A stretch of DNA of 7,134 bases from contig SMWC01000050.1 of NCBI GenBank assembly GCA_004357505.1, positions 1-7,134 of the forward strand, given 5' to 3'. Position numbers and translations under genes: made by a program. This document shows positions 5,174 to 7,134 of the stretch, piece after piece (position 1 is the first letter of the stretch; the number at the start of each line of letters is the position of its first letter). The DNA comes from Gammaproteobacteria bacterium. GTDB lineage: Bacteria > Pseudomonadota > Gammaproteobacteria > Steroidobacterales > Rariloculaceae. The notes under the pieces are model-generated. The model did no database searches, was not told the origin of the DNA, and worked only from the letters and a program-made list of their open reading frames with translations.

Positions 5174-6223
5174 ATGCCGTCGAAAAAGAATCATCTGGCC
5201 GTCGTCATCGCAACCATGGGCTGTAGCATCACCACGCTAAGCTTTGCGCAGGGTATGGGAATGGGTGGGAACGAACCCGAACGCGAGATCACTAACGTGA
5301 CGGGCGACCTGTACCGCTTCAGGCAAATCCGGCACATCGGCATGTTTTTGGTGACCACGGATGGCATTATCGTCATTGATCCCACAAACCCGGAGCTCGC
5401 CGCCTGGTTGAAAGAGCAACTCGACGAACGCTTCGGTTTGCCGGTCAAATATGTGATCTACAGCCATAGTCACAATGACCACGCAGGCGGTGGCGATGTT
5501 TTTGCCGATACGGCTACGTTTATCGGGCATGAAAACATGCGCGAGAACCTGCAACGCCCAGCGGACGATGCGCCGCTGCTGCCGCGCGAGCAACTCTGGG
5601 ACGCGAACGGCGATGGCATGATCCAGGAATCCGAGGCTGACGGCTCTGCTGTGACTGCGTTCGCGCAACTCGACGTGAATGGCAACGGCTCTCTAACTCG
5701 CGCCGAGATATGGGCTGCAAGGTTCGGCGGTCCAACTGTTCGGCCTCCGGATCTCTACTACTCGAATCATGCTGTCATTACTCTCGGCGGAAAAAAAGTT
5801 GAATTACATTACACCGGCCGTAATCACACCGACGACATGACGGTCGTGCTGTTTCCGGCCGAGCGGACGATTTACACCGTCGACTTCCTGACACCGAATC
5901 GCCCGGCGCGTACGGTACTCGACGGTGGTTACCTACCGGACTGGGTCGAGTCGTTGAGAAGGGTTGAAGCGCTGGACTTCGATATCATCGTGCCGGGCCA
6001 TGAGTCTCCAGGTACCAAGGCACAGGTGTCGGAACAGGCTCGTTATATGGAGGATCTCTATACAGCCGTCTCGGCGGGCATAGCGGCCGGCAGAAACGAA
6101 GAGGAATTGGTCGAAACTATATTGCTCGAGGACTACAGTCACCTCATCGAGTACGAGTACTCGCGCGCAGGGAACGTCGCCGGCGCGTACGAAATGCTAA
6201 TGTCGACGCCGGGCGAGCACTAG
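5174..6223 (+). CDS. Exported metallo-beta-lactamase-fold hydrolase with inserted EF-hand pair
   Basis: A 349-residue periplasmic or secreted MBL-fold protein. The signal peptide is basic (Lys4, Lys5), then hydrophobic (8-25), with likely cleavage near SFAQ (23-26); a short Gly/Met-rich stretch follows. All metal ligands are present: His98, His100, Asp102 and His103 in SHSHNDHAGG, His218 in GRNHTDD, Asp237 in YTVDF and His276 in VPGHESPG. Between the HxHxDH motif and the third His lie two full 12-residue EF-hand loops: Asp143-Asn145-Asp147 with Glu154, and Asp167-Asn169-Asn171 with Glu178. They make a calcium-binding pair spaced 24 residues apart. The insertion suggests that calcium regulates or stabilises the enzyme outside the cytoplasm. 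MBL-fold proteins include lactamases, thioesterases, lactonases and sulfatases; nothing here fixes the substrate, and antibiotic resistance should not be assumed. It follows the dehydrogenase by 81 bases, including a long hairpin, and is co-directional with the next exported protein. Confidence 0.88.
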   Translation: MPSKKNHLAVVIATMGCSITTLSFAQGMGMGGNEPEREITNVTGDLYRFRQIRHIGMFLVTTDGIIVIDPTNPELAAWLKEQLDERFGLPVKYVIYSHSHNDHAGGGDVFADTATFIGHENMRENLQRPADDAPLLPREQLWDANGDGMIQESEADGSAVTAFAQLDVNGNGSLTRAEIWAARFGGPTVRPPDLYYSNHAVITLGGKKVELHYTGRNHTDDMTVVLFPAERTIYTVDFLTPNRPARTVLDGGYLPDWVESLRRVEALDFDIIVPGHESPGTKAQVSEQARYMEDLYTAVSAGIAAGRNEEELVETILLEDYSHLIEYEYSRAGNVAGAYEMLMSTPGEH

Positions 6224-6301
6224 CCCCTCGACACTGAGCCAACCGGGTCTCCAGACTTCTCCTAACGATCGCGTTCGCACTCTTACTGAATTTGCAAAGA
6301 A

Positions 6302-7134
6302 ATGAATAATACTAACGTCATAGCTCGAATCAGCGTCGCTCTTTTCGCGGCTTCGATAACACCAATCGTCGCGTTCGCCCACCACTCACGCGCGCATTAT
6401 GGACAGGATGTCATCGAGATGGACGCTGAAATACTCCAGGTCGATTGGCGCAATCCACATGTCACGTTCACAATGAACGCGATGTCCGCCGCGGGCGAAG
6501 AGGCGCTTTGGAAACTCGAGGGCGGCTCCACCTATATGCTCGCCCGCTACACCGGGCTCGGTAAAGAGTTTTTTCATGTTGGCGATCATGTCAGGATCGC
6601 GGGCCTGGTCTCCACCGTTCGCCCCAATGAGATGCTGGTAACGAACATGCTGCTGCCCGATGGCAGCGAAGCTGTCATGCTGCCGAACCGCCCAACACGC
6701 TGGTCCGATACTGTCGATGGCGCCGACTTATCCCTGCAGACGAATAACTCGGAGCGCAGCCTTTTCCAAGTCTGGAGTATCGATCCCGATGCGCGCGCCG
6801 GCGGCAGAAGCGATATCTCGCTGACTGCAGCGGCAGAAGCTTTGCTGGCCGCCTACGACAGAGAGCAAGACGATCCTGCCTTGGCATGCGTCAAGCCCGG
6901 CATGCCGTCCACAATGTCCAACCCTCATCCGATGCACTTTGCCGAGGGTAATGATCGAATCACTGTTTACATCCAAGAGAACGACGTCGTTCGAACTATC
7001 TATATCGGCGAGAATACGGAAGCTGCCGCGCGCCCGGTAGGTCCGTTAGGCTACTCGGTCGGACACTGGGAAGATAAAACGCTCGTCGTGCGAACGATTA
7101 AAATCAACTGGCCTTACTTCGACAGAACCGGCAT
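6302..7134 (+). CDS. Exported DUF6152-like protein, partial at the right edge
   Basis: The first 277 residues of a secreted protein of unknown function, open to the window end. The signal peptide MNNTNVIARISVALFAAS... ends near AFA (24-26), and the mature chain begins HHS, as is usual for DUF6152 proteins. The DUF6152-like beta domain (about 27-127) shows the family features VDWRNPHV (47-54), a LEGGS segment (72-76), HVGDHVRIAG (92-101) and a closing LPDG (118-121). A second region resembles the C-terminal part of long members: CVKPGMPSTMSNPHPMHF (196-213), RTIYIGEN (231-238) and GYSVGHWEDKTLVVRT (250-265). No enzyme motif is evident. The ribosome site is weak (only purine-rich CAAAGAA before the ATG), so translation may be low or the start less certain, though the signal peptide fits well. 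It lies 78 bases after the MBL-fold gene and is probably co-expressed with it in the cell envelope. Confidence 0.82.
   Translation, partial: MNNTNVIARISVALFAASITPIVAFAHHSRAHYGQDVIEMDAEILQVDWRNPHVTFTMNAMSAAGEEALWKLEGGSTYMLARYTGLGKEFFHVGDHVRIAGLVSTVRPNEMLVTNMLLPDGSEAVMLPNRPTRWSDTVDGADLSLQTNNSERSLFQVWSIDPDARAGGRSDISLTAAAEALLAAYDREQDDPALACVKPGMPSTMSNPHPMHFAEGNDRITVYIQENDVVRTIYIGENTEAAARPVGPLGYSVGHWEDKTLVVRTIKINWPYFDRTG

Noticed and set aside
1..7134. CRISPR array, tRNA, rRNA, insertion sequence or transposase
   Set aside because: No repeat-spacer pattern, cloverleaf-like segment or transposase motif was seen on either strand.

Overview
The window looks like a catabolic or accessory region from a Gram-negative bacterium, most likely a proteobacterium and possibly an environmental or marine gammaproteobacterium. 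Base composition is moderately GC-rich, Shine-Dalgarno sites are clear, two proteins have Sec-type signal peptides, and the last gene belongs to a secreted family common in such bacteria. The taxonomy is an inference; no rRNA or other marker is present.

Layout. A sodium:solute symporter gene (683 to 1, minus strand, cut by the window edge) diverges from a run of six plus-strand genes. These are a Gfo/Idh/MocA oxidoreductase (880-1905), an M24-fold hydrolase or lyase-like protein (1979-3211), an AhpD/carboxymuconolactone-decarboxylase-like protein (3310-3897), a tartrate/D-malate/isopropylmalate-type decarboxylating dehydrogenase (4004-5092), an exported metallo-beta-lactamase-fold protein with an internal EF-hand pair (5174-6223), and an exported DUF6152-like protein that runs off the right edge (6302 onward). 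Gaps between the plus-strand genes are 73-106 bases and several hold hairpins, so this may be more than one transcript.

The main discovery is at 3310-3897. A TGA at 3565-3567 would cut the AhpD-like protein in two, but the reading frame continues in the same phase without another stop to 3897. The family signature continues across it, and the TGA falls exactly on the second cysteine of the redox CxxC motif (Cys83-Glu-Tyr-Sec86). A hairpin whose loop begins 19 bases past the TGA fits a bacterial SECIS element. The simplest reading is a selenoprotein of 195 residues that standard gene calling would split or truncate.

How the genes may work together: the symporter would import an organic solute, the M24 protein could hydrolyse or cleave it, and the two NAD(P)-dependent dehydrogenases could oxidise (and in one case decarboxylate) hydroxylated intermediates. 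The AhpD-like selenoprotein would add a thiol/selenol peroxidase or reductase step. The substrate is unknown. The M24 protein has lost one canonical metal ligand and gained a cluster of four cysteines, so it should not be called a plain aminopeptidase. The last two genes encode envelope proteins and may form a separate unit.
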